A DNA stretch of 64,000 nt, taken from contig NZ_JAWLPU010000003.1 of the NCBI RefSeq assembly GCF_036997485.1, positions 1-64,000 on the forward strand, in the 5' to 3' direction. The notes below the pieces were generated by a model. The model worked only from the letters and a program-made list of their open reading frames with translations. It had not been told where the DNA came from and made no database searches. This document shows, in pieces, positions 29,441 to 38,096 of this stretch. Each line of letters starts with the position of its first letter. The first letter of the stretch is position 1. The DNA is from Brachyspira pilosicoli. GTDB taxonomy: Bacteria; Spirochaetota; Brachyspiria; Brachyspirales; Brachyspiraceae. The position numbers and the translations under genes were made by a program.

Positions 29441-29971
29441 ATGCAAAAATTATTTGGTACTTTTTTATTATTATTTTTTACACTCTCTTGTGCATCAAAT
29501 ATGAAGACAGCTAATAGAAATTATAATAATATATGGATAAAAAAGGTAAAAGGAAAGAGGGTAGTTGCTCCAAATGGATATTTATATACTTTTTTAGATA
29601 ATGGAGATGTAGAATATAGTTTATTTGGAAAAAAACGAGGTGTTGGTAAGTTTGATTATGCAGAGAGTGAAACTAATGCCTACTATTATGAAGTTACACC
29701 TTTAAAAAAAGTTGTACGTAATGTAAGAACTATTTCAGAGATTCCTAATAAAAAGGTAAATATGTATGTAAGTTTTATTCTAAAGGGTGATAATATATTA
29801 ATGACTTCAGATTATAATAGAGCGTATTATAATAGATTAAATACTTGGAATAAAAATAATTTAAATCTATATGGTTTTCTTCGTGAAGGTAAGGATATAA
29901 CTGACTATCCTATACCAAATCCTGATGAGGTAGAGTTTAATAAACCTATTAATTTTGGCGTATTAAGATAA
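29441..29971 (+). CDS. Predicted lipoprotein, unknown
   Basis: From the ATG at 29441 (AGGA 8 nt upstream) the product has 176 residues with a hydrophobic leader and a lipobox ending at TLSC (about residue 17). An earlier in-frame ATG at 29387 would bury this signal in the protein and has no ribosome site, so I reject it. The mature part is Asn/Tyr/Lys-rich and shows a short repeat-like WIKKVKGKRVVAPNGYLYTF segment near the start, as in small lipocalin-like or WxxD-type surface domains, but I recognise no family. Likely anchored to a membrane, facing the periplasm or surface. Confidence 0.8.
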   Translation: MQKLFGTFLLLFFTLSCASNMKTANRNYNNIWIKKVKGKRVVAPNGYLYTFLDNGDVEYSLFGKKRGVGKFDYAESETNAYYYEVTPLKKVVRNVRTISEIPNKKVNMYVSFILKGDNILMTSDYNRAYYNRLNTWNKNNLNLYGFLREGKDITDYPIPNPDEVEFNKPINFGVLR

Positions 29972-30058
29972 TTATTTGCATTATATTATTTTATTTTTTA
30001 TATTAAAAACTGTTTAATATAGTATAAGAATATTTATTAATTAGGAGATTTTTTTAAT

Positions 30059-31219
30059 ATGGATAAGAAAAAAGCAGTTTTAATAGTTGTTGATAGCTGC
30101 GGTGTTGGTGCTTTGCCAGATGCTAAAGATTTTGGAGATGAGGGAGTAAATACTTTGGCTAATTTGGCTAAGGCGTCAGGAGGAATTAGTTTGCCTAATT
30201 TAGAAAAAATTGGTCTTGGAAATATTATAGATATAGAAGGTGTATCAAAAGTAGATAATGCAGAAGGCTATTACGGTAAGGCAATGGAGACTTCTAAGGC
30301 AAAAGACACCACTACTGGACACTGGGAGATAGCTGGTTTAGTTTCTACAAAGCCTTTTAATACTTATCCTAATGGTTTTCCTGATATTACTATAAAAGAA
30401 ATAGAAAAAATGTCCGGAAGGGCTGTTGTATGCAATAAGCCTTATTCTGGAACTGAAGTTATAGATGATTATGCTGATGAACAGTTAAAAAACGGTTCTT
30501 TAATAGTATATACTTCTGCAGATTCTGTGCTTCAAATAGCAGCTCATGAGGATATTATACCTGTAGATGAGCTTTATAGAATATGTGAAAAATCTTTAGA
30601 GATATGCAATAAATATTCACCTGTTGCAAGAGTGATAGCTCGTCCTTATATTGGAACTAAGGGTAATTATAAGAGAACGGAAAGGCGTCATGATTATTCT
30701 GTACCTCCAAGCGGTGAAACTATGCTTGATAGACTTAAAAATAATAATTTGCCTGTTATCGGTATAGGCAAAACTAGTGATATATTTGCTGGTGTTGGAA
30801 TTACTGAAAACAGATTAACTAATAAAAACAATCTTGACGGCATAGAGAAAACTATTAAGGCTATTAAAGAAGTTGATAATGGTCTTATATTTACTAATTT
30901 AGTTGATTTTGATATGCTTTACGGACACAGAAGAGATTATATAGGCTATAAAAACGCTTTAGAGGAATTAGATAAATATATACCAGAGATGATTGATAAT
31001 TTAAATGATGATGACTTGCTTATAATAACAGCAGACCATGGATGCGACCCTACATACAAAGGAAGCGACCACACGAGAGAGTATATACCGATACTTGCTT
31101 TTGGAAAGAAATTAAATAAAAATATTAATATAGGTGTGAAAGAATCATTTGTTTCTATAGCCGCTACAATAGAAAAGTATTTGCTTGGACAAACAAAGCT
31201 TGAAGGTGCTTTTATATAA
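30059..31219 (+). CDS. deoB: Phosphopentomutase
   Basis: DeoB moves phosphate between C1 and C5 of ribose or deoxyribose, linking nucleoside salvage with the pentose phosphate pathway. The 386-residue alkaline-phosphatase-superfamily enzyme shows the N-terminal metal Asp (VVDSCGVGALPD, D12), the phosphorylated-Thr loop DTTTGHWE near residue 85, and the C-terminal metal motif ADHGCDP with SDHTREYIP near residue 330. AGGAG lies 12 nt before the ATG. It is a single gene followed by a repeat block. Confidence 0.97.
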   Translation: MDKKKAVLIVVDSCGVGALPDAKDFGDEGVNTLANLAKASGGISLPNLEKIGLGNIIDIEGVSKVDNAEGYYGKAMETSKAKDTTTGHWEIAGLVSTKPFNTYPNGFPDITIKEIEKMSGRAVVCNKPYSGTEVIDDYADEQLKNGSLIVYTSADSVLQIAAHEDIIPVDELYRICEKSLEICNKYSPVARVIARPYIGTKGNYKRTERRHDYSVPPSGETMLDRLKNNNLPVIGIGKTSDIFAGVGITENRLTNKNNLDGIEKTIKAIKEVDNGLIFTNLVDFDMLYGHRRDYIGYKNALEELDKYIPEMIDNLNDDDLLIITADHGCDPTYKGSDHTREYIPILAFGKKLNKNINIGVKESFVSIAATIEKYLLGQTKLEGAFI

Positions 31220-31304
31220 TTTAGTTTTGTAATGTGCTTAAAATATTTTTTTAGTTGAAGTATATACTTACATAAAACATAATTAATATGATTTAGTATT
31301 ATTT

Positions 31305-31625
31305 TTATATTTGCACTTTTTGGTTCTTTTTGCGGCGGGAAAAAGAACAATAAAATTTTTATGTTTTTATATTTGCAGGGCTTTGCCCCCTGCGAAGCGT
31401 GCCCGTAGGGTAGCACCCCACTTCTTTTGTTGCCACAAAGAAGCAAAAAGGCTGCATTTTTATTGAATATAGTCAAAAACGTATGTTATCATTATATTTA
31501 TTTCTTAAATATAAAATTTTAATATTTGTACTTTCGCGAAGCGTGCCCGAAGGGCGAAAACTTTTTGCGGCGGGAAAAAGTTGAATAAAAACAAAAATTT
31601 ACATGACAAAATATAGTTATTTAGA
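31305..31625 (-). repeat. Convergent-gap repeat, copy 4
   Basis: The block lies between convergent deoB and the lipoprotein gene at 31640. It holds two hairpin boxes (GCGGCGGGAAAAAG at about 31330 and 31567), the GCAGGGCTTTGCCCC and GAAGCGTGCCCGTAGGG modules, an ACTTCTTTTGTTG box, and the tail TGACAAAATATAGTTATTTAG. The 176-codon open frame that covers part of it (30946-31476, minus) is antisense to deoB plus repeat and is not called. Confidence 0.85.
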
Positions 31626-31639
31626 TATTTAATATAATT

Positions 31640-32179
31640 TTAATTATTAAACTCATTATTATAATATTCTATAGTGTCAATCATTGCTTTAACTTGTGAT
31701 GATGATAATATAAACTCTTGATATTCTCTTCCAGATATTCTTAAACCAACTTCTTTGGCATTAGTAAGTATTCTATAAAGCTCTTTTAATTCTGTATCAC
31801 TAATTTTTATTATAGCATTTTCCAAACAATTTACCTGACTTGGTATATATGCATATTCATTAATTACAGCAGCAGTTGTAGATATATTTCTTGAAACATT
31901 TGTTAGGGTAAATGTTATTTTATCATAAGTTTTAGCATCAAATATATATGCAGTGTTGGCGTAAATAAAATTAGGCATAGCTTTAGTTCCTATATATAGC
32001 CACCAAGTAATTTCTTTATTATTGTTTATTTGAAAATATAATTTAGCTCCGTATTCATAATATTCATCTGCATAAGTATAGGTTTGTATGCCTGTGAGTT
32101 TATCGTCTTTTATTTTAAGCGAATAATTAGCACATGATATGCTCACAAATAATAATGCAATAAATAAAACTTTTCTCAT
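31640..32179 (-). CDS. Predicted lipoprotein, unknown; possible leaderless mRNA
   Basis: The 179-residue product has an N-terminal leader and lipobox SISC (Cys near 16), so it is probably a lipoprotein. The mature part is mixed alpha/beta with no family I know. The gene has no Shine-Dalgarno sequence. Instead a TATAAT box ends 6 nt before the ATG (see the promoter entry), which would put the transcript start at or next to the start codon. The downstream end meets repeat copy 4. Confidence 0.78.
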   Translation of the reverse strand: MRKVLFIALLFVSISCANYSLKIKDDKLTGIQTYTYADEYYEYGAKLYFQINNNKEITWWLYIGTKAMPNFIYANTAYIFDAKTYDKITFTLTNVSRNISTTAAVINEYAYIPSQVNCLENAIIKISDTELKELYRILTNAKEVGLRISGREYQEFILSSSQVKAMIDTIEYYNNEFNN

Positions 32180-32185
32180 AATATT

Positions 32186-32213
32186 ATTATAATAATTTCT
32201 ATAACTCTTGCAA
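32186..32213 (-). promoter_or_regulatory. Promoter abutting the start codon (leaderless candidate)
   Basis: On the minus strand TTGCAA (32213-32208), a 16-nt spacer, TATAAT (32191-32186), then only 6 nt to the ATG at 32179. Confidence 0.6.
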
Positions 32214-32221
32214 CTATATAT

Positions 32222-32980
32222 TTATAAATTTACTTCTATAATATCAGATATTAAATTGAAATATTTATTTGTTAATTTTTTTATATGTTCTCTCGCATTA
32301 ATTTGAACATAGCCGTCATATTTTTTTATCATATCTATATCATTGTTAGAATCTCCAGCTACTAATATTTGTTCTATATTTTTATCTTTTAGAATATTTT
32401 CTAAATTTTTTATTCCTGTAGCTTTGCTGATATTTGCTTTTACTATATCTATAGCTGTGATATTACCATAAGCTATTACTGTATTAAATTTGTTATTTAT
32501 TTCATTTTGTATAATTTCTGTTTTATTTACATCTGGGCTTATTTTGTTTATTTGGGTAATGCTTTTTATATTTTGTACATCTTCTATTTTTATTTTTTTA
32601 TCTACTTTAAAAGGTAAATTATGCTCTCCCTTTTTAGGTATTATAGATAAAATTTCATTTTCATTTGCAATTTCAACACTTCCTTCATAAGCATTATACA
32701 AAAAATTAATAACTTCCATAGCATCATTTTTGTCTATCTCTTCTTTTAAGATTATGTTGCTATTTTTGTCCATAATTAAAGCACCATTATTAGCTATTAT
32801 ATAATCAAACTCTATATTGTTATTATGAGTTTGTTCTAATATTGAAAATTTATTTCTGCCTGTAGCAATTACAAATATATTTCCTTTTTCTCTCCATTTT
32901 TTTATAGCATTAATTACTTTATTATCTACAATACGATTAATAGCTAAAGTCATATCATAATCGCTAACAAATAATTTCAT
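32222..32980 (-). CDS. HAD-superfamily (Cof-type) phosphatase
   Basis: The 252-residue haloacid-dehalogenase phosphatase has the catalytic DYDMT at residues 7-11 and the motif IV AGDSNNDIDMI near residue 215. A conserved Lys and a cap domain sit between them, as in the Cof/YidA sugar-phosphate or flavin phosphatase branch. Substrate unknown. GGAG lies upstream of the ATG. It is 3 bp downstream of the YjbQ gene, so the two are co-transcribed. Confidence 0.9.
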   Translation of the reverse strand: MKLFVSDYDMTLAINRIVDNKVINAIKKWREKGNIFVIATGRNKFSILEQTHNNNIEFDYIIANNGALIMDKNSNIILKEEIDKNDAMEVINFLYNAYEGSVEIANENEILSIIPKKGEHNLPFKVDKKIKIEDVQNIKSITQINKISPDVNKTEIIQNEINNKFNTVIAYGNITAIDIVKANISKATGIKNLENILKDKNIEQILVAGDSNNDIDMIKKYDGYVQINAREHIKKLTNKYFNLISDIIEVNL

Positions 32981-32983
32981 TTT

Positions 32984-33400
32984 TTATTCTCCAATAATCT
33001 TGATGAGCACTCTTTTATTTCTCATGCCGTCATATTCACCGTAAAAAACCTGCTCCCAAGTACCAAAATCTAATTTGCCATTAGTAACAGCCACAACAAC
33101 CTCTCTGCCCATAATCTGTCTTTTTAAATGAGCGTCAGCATTATCTTCGTATCCATTATGCCTATATTGATTATGAGGTTTCTCTGGAGCCAATTTCTCA
33201 AGCCAAACTTCAAAATCATTATGAAGCCCACCCTCATCATCATTAATAAATACACTAGCAGTAATATTCATAGCATTGCATAAAATCAATCCCTCTTTTA
33301 TGCCGCTTTCATCTAAGCACTTTTGTACTTCATTAGTGATATTAATATATCCTCTTCTCTTTGGATAATTTATTTCTAAAACCTTTCTATATGATTTCAT
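32984..33400 (-). CDS. YjbQ (UPF0047) family protein
   Basis: The 138-residue protein carries the family landmarks: the N-terminal beta strands with ITNEVQ, the [10 protein letters not shown] segment, the [12 protein letters not shown] His-containing loop, and the C-terminal [13 protein letters not shown]. Family members have weak thiamine-phosphate synthase activity in vitro, and their true role is unsettled. It is first in a two-gene minus-strand unit with the HAD phosphatase. The 152-bp divergent gap to the next gene contains that gene's promoter. Confidence 0.92.
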   Translation of the reverse strand: MKSYRKVLEINYPKRRGYINITNEVQKCLDESGIKEGLILCNAMNITASVFINDDEGGLHNDFEVWLEKLAPEKPHNQYRHNGYEDNADAHLKRQIMGREVVVAVTNGKLDFGTWEQVFYGEYDGMRNKRVLIKIIGE

Positions 33401-33490
33401 TTTGCATAAACTCTTTATTATTTTTTTATTTAAATAAAATTATATCAAAATAAGTCCCATTTGTCAAAAATATTTTTGTTGGTTTTATTG

Positions 33491-33518
33491 TTGAAATAAT
33501 TTTTTTATATGATATAAT
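33491..33518 (+). promoter_or_regulatory. Probable promoter of the ribosomal-type / Nuo-like unit
   Basis: TTGAAA (33491-33496), 16-nt spacer, TATAAT (33513-33518), 34 nt before the 29-residue gene. I see no terminator between that gene and the NuoE-like gene. Confidence 0.65.
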
Positions 33519-33552
33519 AAATATTCAAATTATAATAAAAATGGGAGTGTAT

Positions 33553-33642
33553 ATGCCTTCAGGAAGAAAAAGACTTCGTCAAAAGATGGCTACGCATAAA
33601 CGCAAAAAACGTTTACGCAAAAATAGGCATAAAAAGAAATAA
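33553..33642 (+). CDS. 29-residue bS22/mS38-type (AURKAIP1/COX24) ribosomal protein
   Basis: This short gene, below usual length cut-offs, codes 29 residues starting MPSGRKRLRQKMATHKR, with more than half Lys/Arg. It closely matches the bacterial AURKAIP1/COX24-domain proteins (PSGKKRKRHKMATHKRKKR type); that family includes mitochondrial mS38 and mycobacterial bS22, short basic peptides of the small ribosomal subunit. GGGAG lies 5 nt before the ATG, and a promoter is at 33491-33518. The coding call is strong on motif and ribosome site. That it sits in the ribosome is inferred from the family. Confidence 0.9.
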   Translation: MPSGRKRLRQKMATHKRKKRLRKNRHKKK

Positions 33643-33674
33643 TAACTTTTCATCTCTTTATTTAGAGTTGTTAA

Positions 33675-33947
33675 ATGCAAAAGGACGAGATAAAAACCGT
33701 TATAGAAGTATGTGTAGGGCTTCATTGTTCTATGAAGGGGTCGTATGCTCTTTTGGAATCAATTAGAGCCCATTATGATTTGAAAATCGGCATTCCTTCT
33801 TATGACGGTATGCTCCTTAAAGAGGTGGAATGTATGCATAATTGTAATAATGCCATTTCTGTTTTAATTAACGGCATAGAATGCAATGATTCTTCTTTTG
33901 GCAGCGTTATTAAGTATATAGAAGCTGTACATGTTAAAGTAAGATGA
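33675..33947 (+). CDS. NuoE-like [2Fe-2S] thioredoxin-fold protein, short form
   Basis: The 90-residue protein matches only the C-terminal [2Fe-2S] half of the complex I 24-kDa subunit (usual length about 160). The four cluster Cys are kept in the family spacing: C13-x4-C18 and C53-x3-C57. The N-terminal helical part that normally docks on NuoF is missing. AGAG lies upstream of the ATG. Its last codons overlap the NuoF-like start by 4 nt (ATGA). With the next two genes it forms a NuoE-F-G-like set without any membrane subunit nearby. A role as an electron carrier is inference. Confidence 0.88.
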   Translation: MQKDEIKTVIEVCVGLHCSMKGSYALLESIRAHYDLKIGIPSYDGMLLKEVECMHNCNNAISVLINGIECNDSSFGSVIKYIEAVHVKVR

Positions 33948-35083
33948 AAAAATTTATTCTATATAATGATTATGCTACAAAAAATATCAAAGATTATAAA
34001 GACAATTTCGGTGATTATCTCTACACCACTATAAATGAATATGATGCTTTGCTTAATAACTTAAAAGTTGCTAACATATTCACAAGAGATATATATAAAA
34101 AATCTTTATATAGTATTCTATCTGATAAAAATAATAATTATAATCAATCTTTAATTATAAATGCCTATTCTTTTGACTATTTGGTATTTAAAGACAAATT
34201 CTTTATAAATAACAATCCTCATCTTATTTTAGATTCTGCTATATTAATTGCCAAAATTTTAAATATAAAAAACATAGATATTTTAATTAGAAGCTATTAT
34301 GATAAGGAAATATTAATCAATGCAATAGTAGAGGCAGAAGATTTATACAAAATTGAAAGCGAAATAACTATAAATATCTATGATGAAAATAACTATAGAG
34401 AAAATATAAGTATTTATTTTCTTGAAAGACAAAAATATGTATTAGATTTAGAAACTGTTATACAATTTGGATATTTTGCTCATATGGGATTAGAAAATTT
34501 CTCTAAGTATGGAAATGATGATAATAAAGGCACATGTTTAATTTCTTTTTCTGGAGATATACCAAATGTAGATTTATATGAATTTCAATTTGGTTCTTCA
34601 TTTAATGAAATAATAAAAAAGAGCGGATATATTTCTTATAACAATGATATAAAATGCATATTTACTAATGGTTTTCTAAACTCACCTACTACTTTAGAGA
34701 GTTTAAGCAGTAAGAGTTTATCATATGATGATATAAATATTGGAAATGGGGGGATATGTTTTATAGCAGAGAATAGATGTATGCTTAGAGTTGTTATGAA
34801 GATTATTCAGTTTGCTAAGAGTATTTCTTGTACAAACTGTATGCCTTGTAATTATGGTTTTAATTTATGCGAATATTATTTAAACAAAATTATATTAGGA
34901 AAATCTAATAGTAATGATTATAAGAATTTAGTGAATACTGTAGAGATGATTATTAAAGGCTCTTCTTGTTTATATATATATAATATAGCAAAATGCATAA
35001 TAGACACTATAAAAATGTTTGAATATGAGTTTATATATGCTTTAGAAAAAAAGATAACTCTTTATAGTTTTATTAATAAATAA
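33944..35083 (+). CDS. NuoF-like protein lacking FMN/NADH signatures
   Basis: A 379-residue homologue of the complex I 51-kDa subunit (usual length about 420-440). The fold landmarks align well: the VFKDK..., NNPHLILDSA and IDILIRSYYD segments, the SFSGDI...LYEF segment, and the FeS motif with Cys at 296, 299, 302 and 342. The flavin/NADH parts are gone: the GRGGAGFPTG loop reads as unrelated sequence, NADESEPG reads NAYSFDYL, and the AYICGEETAL stretch is deleted (about 45 residues). So an Fe-S cluster is likely kept, but NADH oxidation in the usual way is not expected. It overlaps the NuoE-like gene and lies 18 bp before the NuoG-like gene. Confidence 0.85.
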   Translation: MKKFILYNDYATKNIKDYKDNFGDYLYTTINEYDALLNNLKVANIFTRDIYKKSLYSILSDKNNNYNQSLIINAYSFDYLVFKDKFFINNNPHLILDSAILIAKILNIKNIDILIRSYYDKEILINAIVEAEDLYKIESEITINIYDENNYRENISIYFLERQKYVLDLETVIQFGYFAHMGLENFSKYGNDDNKGTCLISFSGDIPNVDLYEFQFGSSFNEIIKKSGYISYNNDIKCIFTNGFLNSPTTLESLSSKSLSYDDINIGNGGICFIAENRCMLRVVMKIIQFAKSISCTNCMPCNYGFNLCEYYLNKIILGKSNSNDYKNLVNTVEMIIKGSSCLYIYNIAKCIIDTIKMFEYEFIYALEKKITLYSFINK

Positions 35084-35101
35084 GGTAATTATAAATATAT
35101 T

Positions 35102-36463
35102 ATGATAGTAAGATTTAATTTTAATGGACGAGAGATATCATCACAAAGCGGATATACAATATTAAAAGCTTTATCATATATTGGCATAGATATAGCGCAT
35201 TTATGTTATTATAAATTGGATAGAATAAAAGGTTTTGAAGAAGATAGTGAAAATGATTTACTTAGATGCAAACTTTGTTTGGTCAAAGTGAAAAAGAAAA
35301 ATGAAGATGAATATAGTTTTAAGTATGCTTGTAATGAGGTAATTGAAAATGGAATGGAGGTTATAAGCAATGATGAAGAGGTTATCGAATATAGAAAATC
35401 TTTGCTTAGGGCTATACTTTATATGCATAAACCATTTTGTGATAAATGCAGTAGTTATTACAATTGCAGATTAAAAAAATATATAGACTTTTATCAATTA
35501 AAAATAGAAAGATTTGACGGAGATAATGATTCAAAATTAAAAGATATAAAAAATATTGTAGATGGTTTAAATTTAGATAAAAATATAAAAATTGATTATG
35601 ATAAATGCATTAATTGCGGAGTTTGTGATAGATATAAGATAATATCTGGTTATAAAAGTATGATAGTTGATTTATGTCCTACTAAGGTGTTTAGAGTTGA
35701 TAGGAAAATTGATAATAACGATGAGCAAATTGAATATAAAAAAATAAACAGCTTTTGTATAGGATGCAACGAACTTTGCGAATGCAGTTATTTTTGTGAT
35801 GATAAAAGGGTAATAGATATACAATCACCAGAATTAAAAAAATATGGTATATGCGATTTCGGAAGAAATATGCTTTATTATTCAGATAAAACTTTTGAAT
35901 ATCCTTTAATAAACGGCATAGAAGATGATTTTAACAGGGCTAAAGATCTATTTCATAAGTTTTTAGAAGAAACAAACAAAAAAGATGTTTTAGCAATTTC
36001 TTCCACTCTTTATCCTATTGAAGATTTGGAAGCTTTTAATGATTTTATATATTCACTAGGCATTACAAACTTTATATATAAAAAAAATATAATGAGTACA
36101 AACTCAAATGTTGTTAGGGAAAACTATACTAATATTAATAAATATTCGTTGAAGAATTACAAATATACTTTAACTGAAACAGATAAAATTTTTAATAAGT
36201 TTATAATATTAGAAGACCCTTTATTTGAAATGGATAATATGATGGATTTTATACAGCAAAACAGAAGAAATTATATAGTATTTACTTCTTATCAATCTAT
36301 TTTAGCATATAATTCTTATTTAGCTTTTCCTATTGCGGGATTTGGAGAGTTTGATGGTGAGTATATAGATTCACATGGTAAGAATAAATATATTAAAAGT
36401 TTTTTAGAAAAAAATAAAAATAGATTAGAGTTCAAGAATTTAATAAAATATTTGTATTTGTAA
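35102..36463 (+). CDS. NuoG-like multi-cluster Fe-S protein, truncated
   Basis: The 453-residue protein has the N-terminal electron-wire of complex I NuoG or Fe-hydrogenase HndD. A [2Fe-2S] ferredoxin domain uses C35, C56, C59 and C77. A His-Cys [4Fe-4S] site is at H109, C113, C116 and C122. A further [4Fe-4S] site has C169, C172, C175 and the CP Cys C192. A molybdopterin-type [4Fe-4S] site (CxxCxxxC at 219, 222, 226, then C251) follows. The remaining 200 residues are a shortened remnant of the molybdopterin domain. NuoG itself is usually 680-900 residues. All cluster ligands are intact while the NuoF-like partner has lost its flavin site. No hydrogenase H-cluster motif is present. Only a weak ribosome site is visible. 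Confidence 0.86.
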   Translation: MIVRFNFNGREISSQSGYTILKALSYIGIDIAHLCYYKLDRIKGFEEDSENDLLRCKLCLVKVKKKNEDEYSFKYACNEVIENGMEVISNDEEVIEYRKSLLRAILYMHKPFCDKCSSYYNCRLKKYIDFYQLKIERFDGDNDSKLKDIKNIVDGLNLDKNIKIDYDKCINCGVCDRYKIISGYKSMIVDLCPTKVFRVDRKIDNNDEQIEYKKINSFCIGCNELCECSYFCDDKRVIDIQSPELKKYGICDFGRNMLYYSDKTFEYPLINGIEDDFNRAKDLFHKFLEETNKKDVLAISSTLYPIEDLEAFNDFIYSLGITNFIYKKNIMSTNSNVVRENYTNINKYSLKNYKYTLTETDKIFNKFIILEDPLFEMDNMMDFIQQNRRNYIVFTSYQSILAYNSYLAFPIAGFGEFDGEYIDSHGKNKYIKSFLEKNKNRLEFKNLIKYLYL

Positions 36464-36527
36464 AAAAATATTATATAATATATATGTGGGTTTATGATTG
36501 AGCTTTGTTATATAAAGGAGTTTATTA

Positions 36528-38096
36528 ATGGTAAATTCGAGATATAATATACTCTCTAATCTTAAAGATAAAACTTATGATCTTTTAATTATAGGCGGCG
36601 GGGTAATAGGTGCTACCATCGCCATGAAAACAGCAAGAGTAGGTATTTCGACTCTTCTCGTAGAAAAACATGATTTCTCCTTTGGCTCATCTTCCAGAAC
36701 TTCAAAAATGCTCACAGGCGGCTTTACTGATTTGACTGCCCATAACTTTATATCTACAGTTTTTAAAGTTAGAGAGAGAAATAATCTTATAAACAAATCT
36801 TCTGCTTCTGACTTTGGAATATTATATCCTATATATTTTAGCGGCGGTCAGAATGCTAATTCTGGTTTAATAAGAAATGAATTAAAAGCTAATATATATG
36901 ATTTGATGTCAATTTTTGGAAAAACTAAAAAACATAAATCTCATAGCAGAAACTCTGTATTAGAAACTTTGCCTGATTTGAATAATAATGATGTAATAGG
37001 AGCTACAGAGTTCTTTGAAGGCAAAATAGATGACAGCAGATATGTTTTAGAATTATTACTAAAAGCTAAAGAATATGGTGCTGATATACTTAATTATGCC
37101 GAAGTAAAAGCTTTTGATTATGATGAAAATAAAATTAATAGAACTATACTTTCAGATAAAATAAAAGGCAGGATTTATGAAATAAGCGCTAAAAAAATAT
37201 TAGTTGCAGCCGGAGCTTGGGGAGACAGTATAGTATCCATGCTTCCAAAATCTAATTTTACAGATAAAGTAAAATATGTAAAAGCTACTAATTTTATAGT
37301 TGATAGCAATATTATTCATATAAATAAATCTGTTGTCTTACCAAAAATAAAAGACAGACCTAATGTTTTCTTAACAAAGTGGAAAGATATGACAATAATA
37401 GGTCCTGTTGTAAAAAAGTATACAGGTAATTTAGATTGTATATATTCAACAAGCGATGAGATAGAATATTTACTTGATATTTATAATACTTATTTTGGCT
37501 CTATAGTTAATAAAAATCATATAGTTACTTCGCAATCTGGAATGATGACTCTTAATCCTATGGATATGAAAATACATTCGCATCCTATTTATGATTTATT
37601 TATGGTTGAGGGTGGAAGCTTTACTATGTCTTCTCATCTTGCCATTAAAACTTTACTTAGAATGTATGGTAAGCCTCATAAATGGTTTAGCGTTAAAAAA
37701 TTCATGAATAACAGAATAGATAAAGCAGTAGATTGGGTGTTAAATAAAGATACTGTTAAGTTTTTAATGGATTATTTCGGCTCTGTAGATATGGTGTTAA
37801 GATTAAACGAATTCTGTAAAGACGATTCTTCTTTGCTTATTTCTGTTGGTCTTGATAATAGAATACCGAGAGGGTTAATAAAATATTTTATTGAAGTAGA
37901 ATATGCACTTCATTTAGATGATATAATGATAAGAAGATTGAGATTTATACTTACCGAAAATGATTGCGGGACATTATTAGCAGAACATATTGCTCAAGAG
38001 ATGGCTTATATTTTAGGTTGGGATAGCAAAAAGGTAGAATACGAAATAAAAAGATATAGAACAGAGATAAAAAGAAATAGGGTTTCTTTGTATTAA
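36528..38096 (+). CDS. GlpD-family FAD oxidoreductase with altered site motif
   Basis: The 522-residue flavoprotein is full length for the aerobic-type glycerol-3-phosphate dehydrogenase family. The FAD-binding GGGVIGA is at residues 23-29, and the C-terminal all-helical DAO_C domain is clear (LDDIMIRRLRFIL ... LGWD). The conserved family stretch after the flavin loop (SSRSTKLIHGGLRYLE in typical GlpD) reads SSRTSKMLTGGFTDL, so the His, the Arg and the Tyr of that motif are replaced. Activity on glycerol 3-phosphate is therefore uncertain. AAGGAG precedes the ATG. It lies 64 bp after the NuoG-like gene on the same strand and may share its message. The neighbouring Fe-S proteins would be natural electron acceptors, but that is inference. 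Confidence 0.82.
   Translation: MVNSRYNILSNLKDKTYDLLIIGGGVIGATIAMKTARVGISTLLVEKHDFSFGSSSRTSKMLTGGFTDLTAHNFISTVFKVRERNNLINKSSASDFGILYPIYFSGGQNANSGLIRNELKANIYDLMSIFGKTKKHKSHSRNSVLETLPDLNNNDVIGATEFFEGKIDDSRYVLELLLKAKEYGADILNYAEVKAFDYDENKINRTILSDKIKGRIYEISAKKILVAAGAWGDSIVSMLPKSNFTDKVKYVKATNFIVDSNIIHINKSVVLPKIKDRPNVFLTKWKDMTIIGPVVKKYTGNLDCIYSTSDEIEYLLDIYNTYFGSIVNKNHIVTSQSGMMTLNPMDMKIHSHPIYDLFMVEGGSFTMSSHLAIKTLLRMYGKPHKWFSVKKFMNNRIDKAVDWVLNKDTVKFLMDYFGSVDMVLRLNEFCKDDSSLLISVGLDNRIPRGLIKYFIEVEYALHLDDIMIRRLRFILTENDCGTLLAEHIAQEMAYILGWDSKKVEYEIKRYRTEIKRNRVSLY

Noticed and set aside
30946-31476. 176-codon frame on the minus strand
   Set aside because: Half is antisense to deoB and half is repeat copy 4; no start signal.
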